Source of the DNA: Verrucomicrobiota bacterium
Lineage (GTDB): Bacteria > Verrucomicrobiota > Verrucomicrobiia > Opitutales > Oceanipulchritudinaceae
Assembly: GCA_021208135.1 (NCBI GenBank)
Contig: JAJOKB010000073.1
Span: forward strand, 1-47,164
Length of the DNA stretch: 47,164 bases
Direction of reading: 5' to 3'
Shown here: positions 39,601-47,164 of the stretch, piece by piece
How the letters are laid out: each line of letters opens with the position of its first letter
How positions within the stretch are numbered: the stretch's first letter is position 1
Notes under the pieces: generated by a model
Database searches by the model: none
What the model was told of the DNA's origin: nothing
Seen by the model: the letters and a program-made list of their open reading frames with translations, nothing else
Program-made: the position numbers and the translations under genes

Positions 39601-39684
39601 CAACAGGAAGAGCTAAAAAACAACTGAGAAGGCAACAAAACAGGCGTTGCAGGCATAGTTACTCAGCCTGTTTGCATTGTGAGT

Positions 39685-40377
39685 TCAACTGCCTGTTATC
39701 TCGCGCACCAATTGCGGCAATCCGAGGGATGCGGGTGCCACGATAGGCTGAAACCGCACACCAAGAGCCGGTTTGGGAATTTGAGTGTCGACCACATAGC
39801 AACAGCAACTGGGTTGCACGCAATCAATCAAACCCGCCGCCGGATAGACTTGCAGAGAAGTTCCAACCACGATAAGAATATCGGCATCCCTGACCAAGCG
39901 CTCGGCCGCTGCCATCGCCGTTACCGTTTCGCCAAACCAAACCACATGGGGGCGCAATTGACTTCCCTGCGGACACAAATCTCCGAGCCGGATATCGTCG
40001 CCTCCGATCTCTAGTAAATAGTCATCATTAACCGAGCTCCGTGCTTTCATGATCTCTCCATGCAAATGGAGCACTTTGCTCGATCCCGCTCGTTCATGCA
40101 AATCGTCGATATTTTGCGTAACGATACGCACCTCCATAAAGCGTTCCAAATGTGCCAGAGCCAAATGCCCAGGATTGGGTTTGGCAGCACGCACATTTTG
40201 CCGACGCATGTTATAAAACTCGAGCACCAACTCCGCATTGCGCTGCCAGGCATCAACGGTCGCAACATCGTACACACTATACCCATTCCACAGTCCATCG
40301 CTCCCACGGAAGGTCTGCAATCCGCTTTCCGCAGAAATACCAGCACCACTCAATACCACGCACTTACCGCCTCGCAT
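39685..40377 (-). CDS. NAD-dependent protein deacylase, sirtuin without zinc site
   Basis: Sir2 family enzyme that removes acyl groups from lysines using NAD. The NAD-binding segment GAGISAESGLQTFRG is at residues 11-25, VTQNIDDLHERAG carries the ribose-binding residues, and LHLHGEI the catalytic His. FGETV and VVGTSLQVYPAAGL follow. The zinc-binding module is degenerate: where two CxxC pairs are expected only one Cys (LCPQGSQLRPHVVWFGE) is present. Short zinc-less sirtuins occur in other bacteria, so it may still be active. It has 230 residues. The start overlaps the AI-2E permease stop by 1 base, so the two are probably co-translated. Confidence 0.88.
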   Translation of the reverse strand: MRGGKCVVLSGAGISAESGLQTFRGSDGLWNGYSVYDVATVDAWQRNAELVLEFYNMRRQNVRAAKPNPGHLALAHLERFMEVRIVTQNIDDLHERAGSSKVLHLHGEIMKARSSVNDDYLLEIGGDDIRLGDLCPQGSQLRPHVVWFGETVTAMAAAERLVRDADILIVVGTSLQVYPAAGLIDCVQPSCCCYVVDTQIPKPALGVRFQPIVAPASLGLPQLVREITGS

Positions 40378-41442
40378 CAGGAAACCTCAATCAAATCGCG
40401 CCTGGGCCAAGCGGAGAGCACTGCTTTGATCAATGTGGCAAGCGGGATGGCAAAAAACACGCCCCAAAAGCCCCATATACCACCAAAAAACAACACTGCG
40501 GAAATAATGGCCAGCGGATGCAAATTCACCACCCGCGAAAAGAGAATGGGCACCAAGACATTCGCGTCCAGAAGTTGAATGATACCGTAGGCAATCAGAA
40601 TGGAGGCAAATTCAGCTCCCATTCCGAATTGAAAAAAAGGCGATCAAGGCGATAGGAAAAGTCACCAGGGTAGCGCCAATATACGGAATCAGTACGGAAA
40701 AACCCACCAGCACCGACAACAGGAATGCGAAATTCAAACCAAGCAGCGTAAACACCAGATAGGTGACCCCGCCAACAATCAGAATCTCCCAAAATTTGCC
40801 CCTGATGTAGTTGGCAATCTGCTGATTGGTTTCTTTCCATACTTGTTGCACCAGTTCTCGTTCATTGGGCAAGTATTCAGCCAGCCAATTCAAGATCATG
40901 TTCTTGTCCTTGAGACAGAAGAAAACCGCCACCGGAACAATCACCGCATACACCACAAAGATCAGCAACGCAGGGATCGAAGATAAAGAATACGACAGCA
41001 CCCACTGGGCAAAACGGTTCGTCTCGGCACGGAAGTTGGTAGTCAATTCGCGGACTTGCTGTTCGCTGAAGATGTTGGGGTATCGCTCGGGCAACAACAA
41101 AAGCATCTGTTGCGCCTGGCTGATCATGTTGGGTAGATCCTGCAACAACAAGGCGAGTTGACGATACATCGCCGGGATACCAGCCAACAGCACCGCCAAA
41201 AAAGCGGCCATAAACAAAATGAATACGATGATAACCGCACCCATTCTGGGAACATTGCGCCTGGTAAGCAATCCGACCAGTCCTTCCAACAGATAGGCCA
41301 GAACCACTGCGATAAAGATGGGCATTAGAATTTTACTAGTGAGTAAAATCAACACCGTTGCGCCAATTAACAGCAACGCCAGCAAGTTGACCCGAGGGTC
41401 GGAAAAATGGCGATCAAACCAGGTTTTCAAGTAATTCAGCAT
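40377..41442 (-). CDS. AI-2E family transporter/permease (one frameshift)
   Basis: Polytopic membrane protein of the AI-2E exporter family (TqsA/PerM/YdiK type), whose members export signalling molecules or act as ion-coupled transporters; the substrate is unknown. Membrane helices include [41 protein letters not shown] and [20 protein letters not shown], with the typical central [10 protein letters not shown] and [14 protein letters not shown]. An extra base in the A7 run at 40632-40638 breaks the frame; with six bases it reads [18 protein letters not shown] and continues normally to about 354 residues. Divergent from the secreted W-rich protein gene. Confidence 0.85.
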
Positions 41443-41566
41443 AACCCTGAGAGCTAGTGTTGCACCTACGTGACTAAACTGTCAAAAAAATCTTGTCAGG
41501 ACAGGCAGCATGAACATAGTTGATGCTTAGAGGCTATAAAGCTACTCATTCCCAAATTTTTAAGTC

Positions 41567-42694
41567 ATGCGAAAAAACATCATATCCTCCTCCCTACTTA
41601 TCTCCCTCACAGCTATGGCTGCAACTGCTTTTGCCAATGACCCGGCCCCCCTCCAGGTCAGCATCAGCACCTTTCAACAACCCTCTGGCGCAAATCCATT
41701 CACCGGATTTCCCGCAGCTGTTGATGCCCGCTTCGCCCCGCTGTTCTCAGTTGTGCCCGACAGTCGTAACGACGCCACGCACATTCTGATCGAAGGTCTG
41801 GTTCCCATTCAACCAGGCTCCAATACTCTGGTAAGCAATTACTCAGCCTATAATCTGGAAACTCAACAATTACGCGATGGCGGCACCTTGTTCCTGACTG
41901 CCGATCCCAACGCACAGTTGCCTTCAACCTCGGTTGCTTCCCCGATCGTAGGTCTCGTACGCCGCGATGCCCCCTTCTCTTCCTTCACCGCAACCAATCC
42001 GGTTGCCGAGGTGGGTGGAGCTTCAGGAGCATCCTCATTCAGCATTGATCCAGCAGTCATCAACGTCAATTTACAGCGCGACCAACAGACCTTTACCGGA
42101 ACTGTGAGCTTTGAAGTTGTCGATGCCAACACGCTGCAAATGACTGAAGATTTGGTACTCGGCGGATTCTCCTACCGCCCGGCCACTTTGGTTCGCGACG
42201 GCTTGCGCTTCTACGGCTTGCTCGAATCCCGCGCTGCCCAGGTTGACTACAATGCATCCATGTTGGTCATTGAATTGACAGGTCTGACCGATTCCAATGG
42301 CGACGGCATACCGGACATTTCGGATGACAGCTTCAATGGTGTGGTAGTAATCGGCGACATCAATCTTGCCGTTGGCAGCAGCTTGAGTCACCCGGTTCTC
42401 GGCCAATTGGTGGGCATTACTGCAGAAGGCTGGGCTGGTTCCAACTTCCTGTACAATGTTTTCGTGGGTGAATTCACCAACACTGAGCGTTGGGTATACA
42501 GTGACACCACCGGTTGGTTGTGGATGGCACCTACAGCAGGCACTGCAGCCGATGGCATTTGGTCGTACTCTCCTGAAAAAGGTTGGTTGCACACCAATTC
42601 TCAGTGGCAAGGGTTGTTCCGAGTGTTTGGTCCCACTGCTGGCGGCAATCAATTCGGCTACTTTGGCACCGGCAGTTTAGTCATGTCTCAGTAA
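41567..42694 (+). CDS. Secreted protein with tryptophan-rich C-terminal module
   Basis: A 375-residue exported protein of unknown function. Signal peptide: residues 1-23 (ISLTAMAATAFA). Residues 24-200 are beta-rich with low charge, suggesting an extracellular fold, with no family recognised. A calcium-type loop lies near residue 245 (DSNGDGIPDISDDS). The C-terminal 70 residues are rich in Trp, Tyr and Gly with two related units: RWVYSDTTGWLWM and IWSYSPEKGWLHT followed by SQWQGLF. The same style of module closes the subtilase at about 31900-32121. A hairpin terminator follows the gene. Confidence 0.8.
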   Translation: MRKNIISSSLLISLTAMAATAFANDPAPLQVSISTFQQPSGANPFTGFPAAVDARFAPLFSVVPDSRNDATHILIEGLVPIQPGSNTLVSNYSAYNLETQQLRDGGTLFLTADPNAQLPSTSVASPIVGLVRRDAPFSSFTATNPVAEVGGASGASSFSIDPAVINVNLQRDQQTFTGTVSFEVVDANTLQMTEDLVLGGFSYRPATLVRDGLRFYGLLESRAAQVDYNASMLVIELTGLTDSNGDGIPDISDDSFNGVVVIGDINLAVGSSLSHPVLGQLVGITAEGWAGSNFLYNVFVGEFTNTERWVYSDTTGWLWMAPTAGTAADGIWSYSPEKGWLHTNSQWQGLFRVFGPTAGGNQFGYFGTGSLVMSQ

Positions 42695-42728
42695 GCTAAA
42701 TACTAACTGAAAATTTCCAATTTTAAAG

Positions 42729-42752
42729 GCGTCACGCGAGTGGCGCTTTTTT
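42729..42752 (+). terminator. Rho-independent terminator after the secreted W-rich protein
   Basis: GCGTCAC (42729-42735), a GCGA loop, GTGGCGC (42740-42746) and six T residues. One G-T wobble in the 7-bp stem. It begins 35 bases after the stop. Confidence 0.85.
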
Positions 42753-42802
42753 GTGTTCATTCATCGATTGACCTTCAGCAAACAAAACGGTGATCTATTT
42801 AG

Positions 42803-44428
42803 ATGCGAAGGCCGAATGTATTGCTGATATTGAATGATGATATGGGTTATTCCGATCTAGGTTGCTACGGGGGAGAGATTGATACCCCGAATCTGGATTG
42901 GCTGGCCATGAATGGATTGCGCTATACTCAGTTCTATAATACGGCCCGCTGCTGTCCATCGAGAGCATCGCTGTTGACGGGTGCCTATCCGCATCAAGCA
43001 GACGTGGGTGATATGGTTGGAGATGATGACATGGATGGGTACCTGGGTGATTTGTCCATGAACTGCGCTACTCTTGCGGAGGTGCTGAGTCACAACGGTT
43101 ACAAAACATACATGTCGGGCAAGTGGCATGTGACCGGACACTATGACTCACAACACAATTGGCCCTGTCAGCGCGGATTCGATCGCTACTATGGAATGCT
43201 TTGCGGAGCAGCCAGCTATTTTGCCCCCAAAACCCTCAAAGTGGACAATACCTCTATCGAAGCACCCGAAGGAGATTTTTACTTCACCGATGCCATTTCT
43301 GAAGCGGCCATAGGCCATATCGAAGATCATCTGCGCCACCATGAAGGCACGCCTTTTTTTCAGTATGTAGCCTACACCGCTCCGCATTGGCCACTGCATG
43401 CACGCCCGGAGGATATCGCAAAGTATGCAGGAAAGTACGATTGCGGATGGGATGCCTTGCGCGAACAACGACTCCAGCGTATGCGCGACTTGGGCATACT
43501 TGGAGAGGAGGCCGCCCTGTCAGAACGGGATCCATCGCAACCTGCGTGGGAAGCCAGTGAATGCAAAAGCTGGCAGGCAAGGCGGATGGAAGTTTACGCA
43601 GCGCAAATAGATCGAATGGATCAAGGAATTGGGCGGATACTGAAAGCTCTGGCCGCCCAGGGACAACTGGAGAACACCCTGATTATGTTTCTGGCCGATA
43701 ACGGTGGTTGTCATGAGGAAATAGCGGGTCATTGGGCAGAGAAGCTGGGTGGTTCGTTATCAGCACAAGCATACACACGCGATGGCAAAGCGGTGAGATT
43801 CGGCAATTCGCCTAACATCATACCGGGTGCAGAGGACACCTATTGCAGCTATGGCATACCTTGGGCCAACGTCAGCAACACCCCGTTTCGCAAGTACAAG
43901 TCGTGGGTGCATGAAGGGGGGATTTCAACGCCATTTATTCTGCATTGGCAGGCCGGCATCTCACGTAAAGGTGAGATTCGCACGCAACCCGCACAATTAC
44001 CCGACGTTATGGCTACGATTCTCGAATGTACCGGGGCCAGGTATCCCGAATCCATCAACCATCGCTCGATCCAACCGCACGAGGGATTCAGCATGGTTCC
44101 CTCCTTTGTCAACGAACCGCACTCGAGGGAAATTCTATTTTGGGAACACGAAGGCAACGCTGCCATCCGTAGAGGAAAGTGGAAACTGGTGCGTGAATAT
44201 GTGACACATTGGATTAAGGACGAGCATCTCCGACCAGGACAAACCCGTGGGCTGCAACCCTGGGAATTGTACGATATTGAAGCCGACCGGTCAGAACTTA
44301 ACAACTTGGCCGATAGAGAACCGGGCATCGTGGCAGAACTGGAGATGCTTTGGCACAGTTGGGCCAAGCGCTGTAATGTTCGTCCATGGGATGAAGTCCT
44401 GGCCAAGCGGGCTGAGAAATCAACTTAA
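42803..44428 (+). CDS. Type I sulfatase (arylsulfatase family)
   Basis: Alkaline-phosphatase-fold sulfatase that hydrolyses sulfate esters, in this kind of organism usually on polysaccharides. The formylglycine signature C-C-P-S-R-A-S-L-L-T-G starts at Cys50, the residue to be oxidised by FGE or anSME. Metal ligands are seen in LILNDDMGYSDLG (Asp pair) and FLADNGG. SGKWHV provides the conserved Lys-His pair. LYDIEADRSELNNLADREP near the C-terminus is typical. It has 541 residues. No signal peptide: the protein starts MRRPNVLLIL directly at the fold, suggesting a cytoplasmic enzyme. It stands alone between the secreted protein gene and the ars operon, converging with the latter. Confidence 0.92.
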   Translation: MRRPNVLLILNDDMGYSDLGCYGGEIDTPNLDWLAMNGLRYTQFYNTARCCPSRASLLTGAYPHQADVGDMVGDDDMDGYLGDLSMNCATLAEVLSHNGYKTYMSGKWHVTGHYDSQHNWPCQRGFDRYYGMLCGAASYFAPKTLKVDNTSIEAPEGDFYFTDAISEAAIGHIEDHLRHHEGTPFFQYVAYTAPHWPLHARPEDIAKYAGKYDCGWDALREQRLQRMRDLGILGEEAALSERDPSQPAWEASECKSWQARRMEVYAAQIDRMDQGIGRILKALAAQGQLENTLIMFLADNGGCHEEIAGHWAEKLGGSLSAQAYTRDGKAVRFGNSPNIIPGAEDTYCSYGIPWANVSNTPFRKYKSWVHEGGISTPFILHWQAGISRKGEIRTQPAQLPDVMATILECTGARYPESINHRSIQPHEGFSMVPSFVNEPHSREILFWEHEGNAAIRRGKWKLVREYVTHWIKDEHLRPGQTRGLQPWELYDIEADRSELNNLADREPGIVAELEMLWHSWAKRCNVRPWDEVLAKRAEKST

Positions 44429-44470
44429 CCTCCCCCACTCCCCTGGAGTCCTACCTTCTTACGCGCATGG

Positions 44471-45430
44471 TCACGGCACCAGCATCGGGGCCAAAGCATT
44501 GATGAGGTAACCGGTCACTACAATCGCAAACGCCGTAATGCCAAAGTAAATTCCAATTAGCGCCAACTTCATGACCCTGCGCACCATGATAGCCTCAGGT
44601 AAGCTCAAGGCAGCCATGGACATCATAAAGGCAAGTGCCGTACCCAGAGGAATGCCTTTACTGAAGAGGACAGCTGCTACCGGCACAATAGCCGCGCAGC
44701 CGCCATACAACGGCACGCCCAATAAGGTGGCCAGAGGAACCGCCATGACTCCAGTGCGCTCAACTACATCGTGAATCATGGTTTCAGGAACAAAATTGTG
44801 GATAAGTGCCCCGATACCAATACCAATCAACACCCAGATCCATATCTGTTTAAGGATCATCATCGCCTCCGCATAGCCAGCATAAAACCGGGTTTTCAAG
44901 CTGTGTTCCACATCCTCCGGCAAGGCTTTGACAGTAGTGGCGATGTCTCGCTCCAGAAAACGTTCCAGCCCCAGTCGCCCTATAACAAGGCCAGTGCCGA
45001 TACCAATAGCCATTCCACTGGATACATATGCCACGGTGATTGGTAATCCAAATTCAGCCATCATCAATATCACCAGATATTGATTAATCAATGGAGAGGT
45101 GGTCATGAAGGCGAAAGTCACACCGAGTGGCACTCCAGCCTTTAACAGGGCGATGAAAATAGGCACAGATGAACACGAGCAAAATGGCGTCAGGGCACCA
45201 AACAATGCAGCGATGAGGTAAGGTAAAAATCCACTTTTATGCAGATAACGGCGCAGCGTACTCTCCGGCAACCAAGTGCGTGCAAAGCCAATCATCAAGA
45301 TCATAACCCACAACAAAAGCAGGATTTTCACGCTGTCGTGCACAAACAACTGCAGCGCTTGTGCGTACCCCGCGTCCTCATCCAACCGGAGCAACTCAAA
45401 CAATAACCAGCCCCAAAATGCGTCTAGCAT
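44471..45430 (-). CDS. Permease (DUF318/ArsP family)
   Basis: Integral membrane permease of the DUF318 family, which includes ArsP, an exporter of methylated trivalent arsenicals. The hallmark TPFCSCSSVP is at about residue 80, a Cys-rich loop expected to bind the metalloid. Helices include ILLLLWVMILMIGFA, YLIAALFGAL, FMTTSPLINQYLVILMM and the C-terminal IGIYFGITAFAIVVTGYLI, with VPLYGGCAAIVPV in the second half. It has 319 residues. It is the last gene of the arsR operon and overlaps the Cys-rich gene by 7 bp. Whether it exports inorganic As(III), methylated As or another soft metal is not decided by sequence. Confidence 0.88.
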   Translation of the reverse strand: MLDAFWGWLLFELLRLDEDAGYAQALQLFVHDSVKILLLLWVMILMIGFARTWLPESTLRRYLHKSGFLPYLIAALFGALTPFCSCSSVPIFIALLKAGVPLGVTFAFMTTSPLINQYLVILMMAEFGLPITVAYVSSGMAIGIGTGLVIGRLGLERFLERDIATTVKALPEDVEHSLKTRFYAGYAEAMMILKQIWIWVLIGIGIGALIHNFVPETMIHDVVERTGVMAVPLATLLGVPLYGGCAAIVPVAAVLFSKGIPLGTALAFMMSMAALSLPEAIMVRRVMKLALIGIYFGITAFAIVVTGYLINALAPMLVP

Positions 45431-45630
45431 TTGCCGCCTTTTCCATCACCACAGCAGCAATCCGAGGCCGCTTTTTGCTCGGCCTTTTGCTTCAACACAT
45501 TGTCCAGTTTTGCAAACATGCGACCGATAAACCCCGACTTGCTTTGGGGCAACTCGTTCACTGCGGTGAATTCTTTACCGCCCTCATTCACCGCAGCGCA
45601 ACAATCCGACTTTTGTTCTTCATTTTTCAT
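45424..45630 (-). CDS. Cys-rich mini-protein in the arsenic operon
   Basis: A 68-residue protein with a vicinal Cys pair near the N-terminus ([12 protein letters not shown]), a short helical middle ([17 protein letters not shown]) and a Cys cluster at the end ([14 protein letters not shown]), six Cys in all. Vicinal thiols are classic As(III) and soft-metal ligands; in ArsD they pass arsenite to the efflux pump. I do not recognise this as ArsD, and I infer only a metalloid chelating or handing-over function. The gene overlaps arsC by 4 bp (ATGA) and the permease by 7 bp, strong evidence that it is real and co-translated. Confidence 0.82.
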   Translation of the reverse strand: MKNEEQKSDCCAAVNEGGKEFTAVNELPQSKSGFIGRMFAKLDNVLKQKAEQKAASDCCCGDGKGGKC

Positions 45631-46067
45631 AATGCCAAGGCTTGACGGTATCCGGATACGTAGGCACCAAATACCAGTTGAATCTCATCGCGAATCCTCC
45701 GGAATGCGTCCATTTCCGATTCCCCGGCACGCACTGCATGGGGAGGATCTTCAAATCCCCAATGATACCGCTGCAGTTGACCTGGGAATGTCGGACAAAT
45801 TTGGTCAGCTTTCCCACAAACCGTTATTACAACATCCATCTTTTCAGTCAAAAACCGCTCCAAATGCTTCGACTCGTGGTGCGAAATATCAATGCCTATT
45901 TCAGCCAAGGCAGCGATAGCATTGGGGTGAACATAGCCAGCGGGCCTAGAACCAGCACTGTACACCTCAAACAAGTCTCCAGCCATGCTGCGCAATAGTC
46001 CTTCAGCCATATGACTGCGACAGGAGTTACCGGTACACAAAATCAAAATTTTCTGTTTCATAGTCAT
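45627..46067 (-). CDS. arsC: Arsenate reductase, thioredoxin-coupled type
   Basis: Low-molecular-weight phosphatase fold arsenate reductase converting arsenate to arsenite. The P-loop CTGNSCRS begins at Cys11. The resolving pair Cys84 and Cys91 (VCGKADQIC, spacing 7) matches the Cys82/Cys89 pair of thioredoxin-coupled ArsC enzymes. FEDPPHA near residue 105 carries the general acid Asp. At 146 residues it has the expected size. The start overlaps the arsR stop, and the end overlaps the Cys-rich gene (4 bp). Plain tyrosine phosphatase is unlikely, given the Cys triad and the neighbours. Confidence 0.93.
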   Translation of the reverse strand: MTMKQKILILCTGNSCRSHMAEGLLRSMAGDLFEVYSAGSRPAGYVHPNAIAALAEIGIDISHHESKHLERFLTEKMDVVITVCGKADQICPTFPGQLQRYHWGFEDPPHAVRAGESEMDAFRRIRDEIQLVFGAYVSGYRQALAL

Positions 46068-46410
46068 TGAGTTAAAAGTTCAGCACAACCGCTACCGATG
46101 AGTTGTGCCCGCTTTTGCAGATCACTTTTGAAGCAAAGATGCTCACCGGCAACGTCTTGCAAACACCGCAGATTTTCATGCAGCAACGCACCGCCGCCCT
46201 CTGCCAATCTGTATATCATCCACTGCGCCTTGCGCGCCCAACTACCAAGCCGTGGTCTTTCATATATTTAAGCTGCTTGGAAATTTTTACCTGGTCTGTT
46301 TCCAATATTTCCATCAAGTGGCACACACACAACGGACCCGCCTTCAACAAATTCAATATCCGCAACCGCTGTTCGTCACATAAACACTTGTACACACTGA
46401 TTATTTCCAT
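46064..46410 (-). CDS. arsR: ArsR-family metalloregulatory repressor (one frameshift)
   Basis: Winged-helix repressor expected to leave the operator when As(III) binds. The metal-binding CVC motif ([12 protein letters not shown]) is in the helix expected for ArsR, and the recognition helix reads [16 protein letters not shown]. The frame stops early at 46216 because a base is missing in the two-T run at 46230-46231; restoring it gives [17 protein letters not shown] and a continuation to a TGA at 46064, which overlaps the arsC start in ATGA style, about 116 residues in all. ATG 46410 is preferred; 46446 would read through the operator. Confidence 0.87.
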
Positions 46411-46417
46411 GCTTTTG

Positions 46418-46439
46418 TATATTCCATCAGCGGAATATA
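46418..46439 (-). promoter_or_regulatory. Palindromic operator before arsR
   Basis: TATATTCC-N6-GGAATATA, perfect 8-bp arms with a 6-base spacer (ATCAGC), 8 bases upstream of the arsR ATG. The position and symmetry are as expected for autoregulation by an ArsR dimer. Confidence 0.8.
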
Positions 46440-46505
46440 AGATCAAGTCGAAAAGTTAATTCTTGTTCAATTGACAATCCACCTGCAACGATAGACACTG
46501 AATGC

Positions 46506-46796
46506 ATGAGCTCTGAACTATCTGCGCACGAAATTTCCTTAGCGCTCAACGATCTGCCGGATTGGACGCACACTGATGATGCATTGATCAAAACTTATGT
46601 TTTCAAAACCTTTCGTGAAGCTATGGGTTTTCTCGTTCGAGTGGGATTCGAAGCAGAGGAAATGAATCACCATCCGGAATTGTTCAATGTCTATAACAAA
46701 GTGCGCATCACACTGCGCACGCATGATGCCGGAGATGTGGTCACGGAGAAAGATATCAAGCTGGCCGCGAAAATTGAGCAATTTCTCGCACCATAG
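46506..46796 (+). CDS. Pterin-4-alpha-carbinolamine dehydratase
   Basis: Dehydrates 4a-hydroxytetrahydropterin, recycling the cofactor of aromatic amino-acid hydroxylases; also found as a stand-alone pterin protein in many bacteria. The signature [21 protein letters not shown] (residues about 59-78) contains the active-site His pair (HHPE) and the conserved NVYNKV and THD, followed by VTEKDIKLA. It has 96 residues, the standard size. No hydroxylase gene is in the window. ATG 46506 is the chosen start. It is divergent from arsR and converges with the partial ExoD-like gene. Confidence 0.93.
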   Translation: MSSELSAHEISLALNDLPDWTHTDDALIKTYVFKTFREAMGFLVRVGFEAEEMNHHPELFNVYNKVRITLRTHDAGDVVTEKDIKLAAKIEQFLAP

Positions 46797-46831
46797 GGTG
46801 TCAGCTGGCTGAGTCCGAAAGTATGAGTTTT

Positions 46832-47164
46832 CTAGCGCCCAACGAGAGCACGCAACCAATCCTTGATGTGGCCGATAACCTCCGGTCCAAAGGCAATGAA
46901 AGCGTAGATAAGCGCACCGTATAATAGCACTGCTAGAACTCCCAGAGCGCAGGCAAATATAGCAAAAAGACCATCCTCCTCGCTCAGTCCGACCCCAATC
47001 AAAAAGATTACCATCGCCGGCAGAGTGTTGGTGAGCGGAATTGGCACAATCATCAATGCCGCCATACAAAAAACCAAAAATCCCATTCCAACTCTGCCGC
47101 TGCGCTTACCTATCCAGCGCAAGCGCGGCTTGATGATCCATTCGACTTTGCTGAAAAACCAGCG
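46832..47164 (-). CDS. ExoD-like membrane protein (partial, runs off the window)
   Basis: C-terminal part of a protein resembling the exopolysaccharide-synthesis ExoD family, based on the IPLTNTLPAMVIFLIGVGLSEEDG segment followed by hydrophobic helices. The frame is open to the window edge (upstream residues RWFFSKVEWIIKP), so the start lies beyond 47164. The frame stops at 46832 after about 110 residues visible here. The function of the family is poorly understood. Confidence 0.65.
   Translation of the reverse strand, partial: RWFFSKVEWIIKPRLRWIGKRSGRVGMGFLVFCMAALMIVPIPLTNTLPAMVIFLIGVGLSEEDGLFAIFACALGVLAVLLYGALIYAFIAFGPEVIGHIKDWLRALVGR

Larger units (their letters stand above)
39413..39684. 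other. Spacer between sirtuin and fba genes, with two palindromic elements
   Basis: No gene is supported here. The stretch contains the two GTGCCAGGCAC-type palindromes listed separately and several short oligo-A/T runs; the remainder shows nothing I can interpret. Confidence 0.6.

Overview
The window is a dense bacterial chromosome segment (about 45 genes, no rRNA, no tRNA recognised) with moderate G+C. The mix of type I sulfatase, heparinase II/III-like enzyme, DUF1343/NamZ muramidase, a NusG paralog, large multi-PAS hybrid kinases and secreted proteins ending in a tryptophan-rich module suggests a free-living, polysaccharide-degrading bacterium, most likely Verrucomicrobiota (Opitutae-like). 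That placement is inference from protein style; there is no phylogenetic marker here that I could align.

Layout. 86-9000 (+): one tightly packed run: PfkB-type sugar kinase, GlcD, GlcF, a NusG/RfaH-like factor, a PanE-like reductase, an MsbA-like ABC exporter and a heparinase II/III-like protein, with gaps of 3-8 bp or overlaps. 9118-9380: a possible tiny membrane protein and a strongly folded, unidentified RNA-like element just before tadA. 9387-13164 (+): tadA, superoxide dismutase (with terminator), DUF2062 membrane protein, NamZ-like muramidase, small membrane protein. 13193-26716 (-): 6-phosphofructokinase, a zinc-ribbon coiled-coil protein, two giant tandem sensor kinases (PhnD-like sensor/PAS/kinase/REC/Hpt and CheB/CheR/coiled-coil/PAS/kinase/REC), and pyruvate phosphate dikinase. 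26845-34483: TatC (+), GspF/PilC-like protein (-), then (+) a kexin-like subtilase, a GluR0-type ligand-gated potassium channel and a TolB-like protein. 34484-41442 (-): 5-oxoprolinase/hydantoinase-like fusion, class II aldolase, zinc-less sirtuin, AI-2E-type permease. 41567-44428 (+): secreted W-rich protein and a sulfatase. 44471-46410 (-): an arsenic operon arsR-arsC-(Cys-rich mini-protein)-permease behind a perfect palindromic operator. 46506-47164: pterin carbinolamine dehydratase and a partial ExoD-like protein.

Central carbon metabolism is represented by 6-phosphofructokinase, aldolase and PPDK, all on the minus strand; glycolate or lactate oxidation is represented by GlcD/GlcF. Sensing and surface functions dominate the accessory part.

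A striking property of the window is that about 23 single-base indels, mostly in homopolymers, break otherwise well-conserved genes; there are no accompanying in-frame nonsense mutations. I treat these genes as intact with sequence errors (or, less likely, slippage-corrected or decaying) and give the merged coordinates. The most interesting biology is the GluR0-like channel overlapping a kexin-like protease, the shared tryptophan-rich C-terminal module, the Cys-rich arsenic mini-protein, the folded element before tadA, and the tandem giant kinases.
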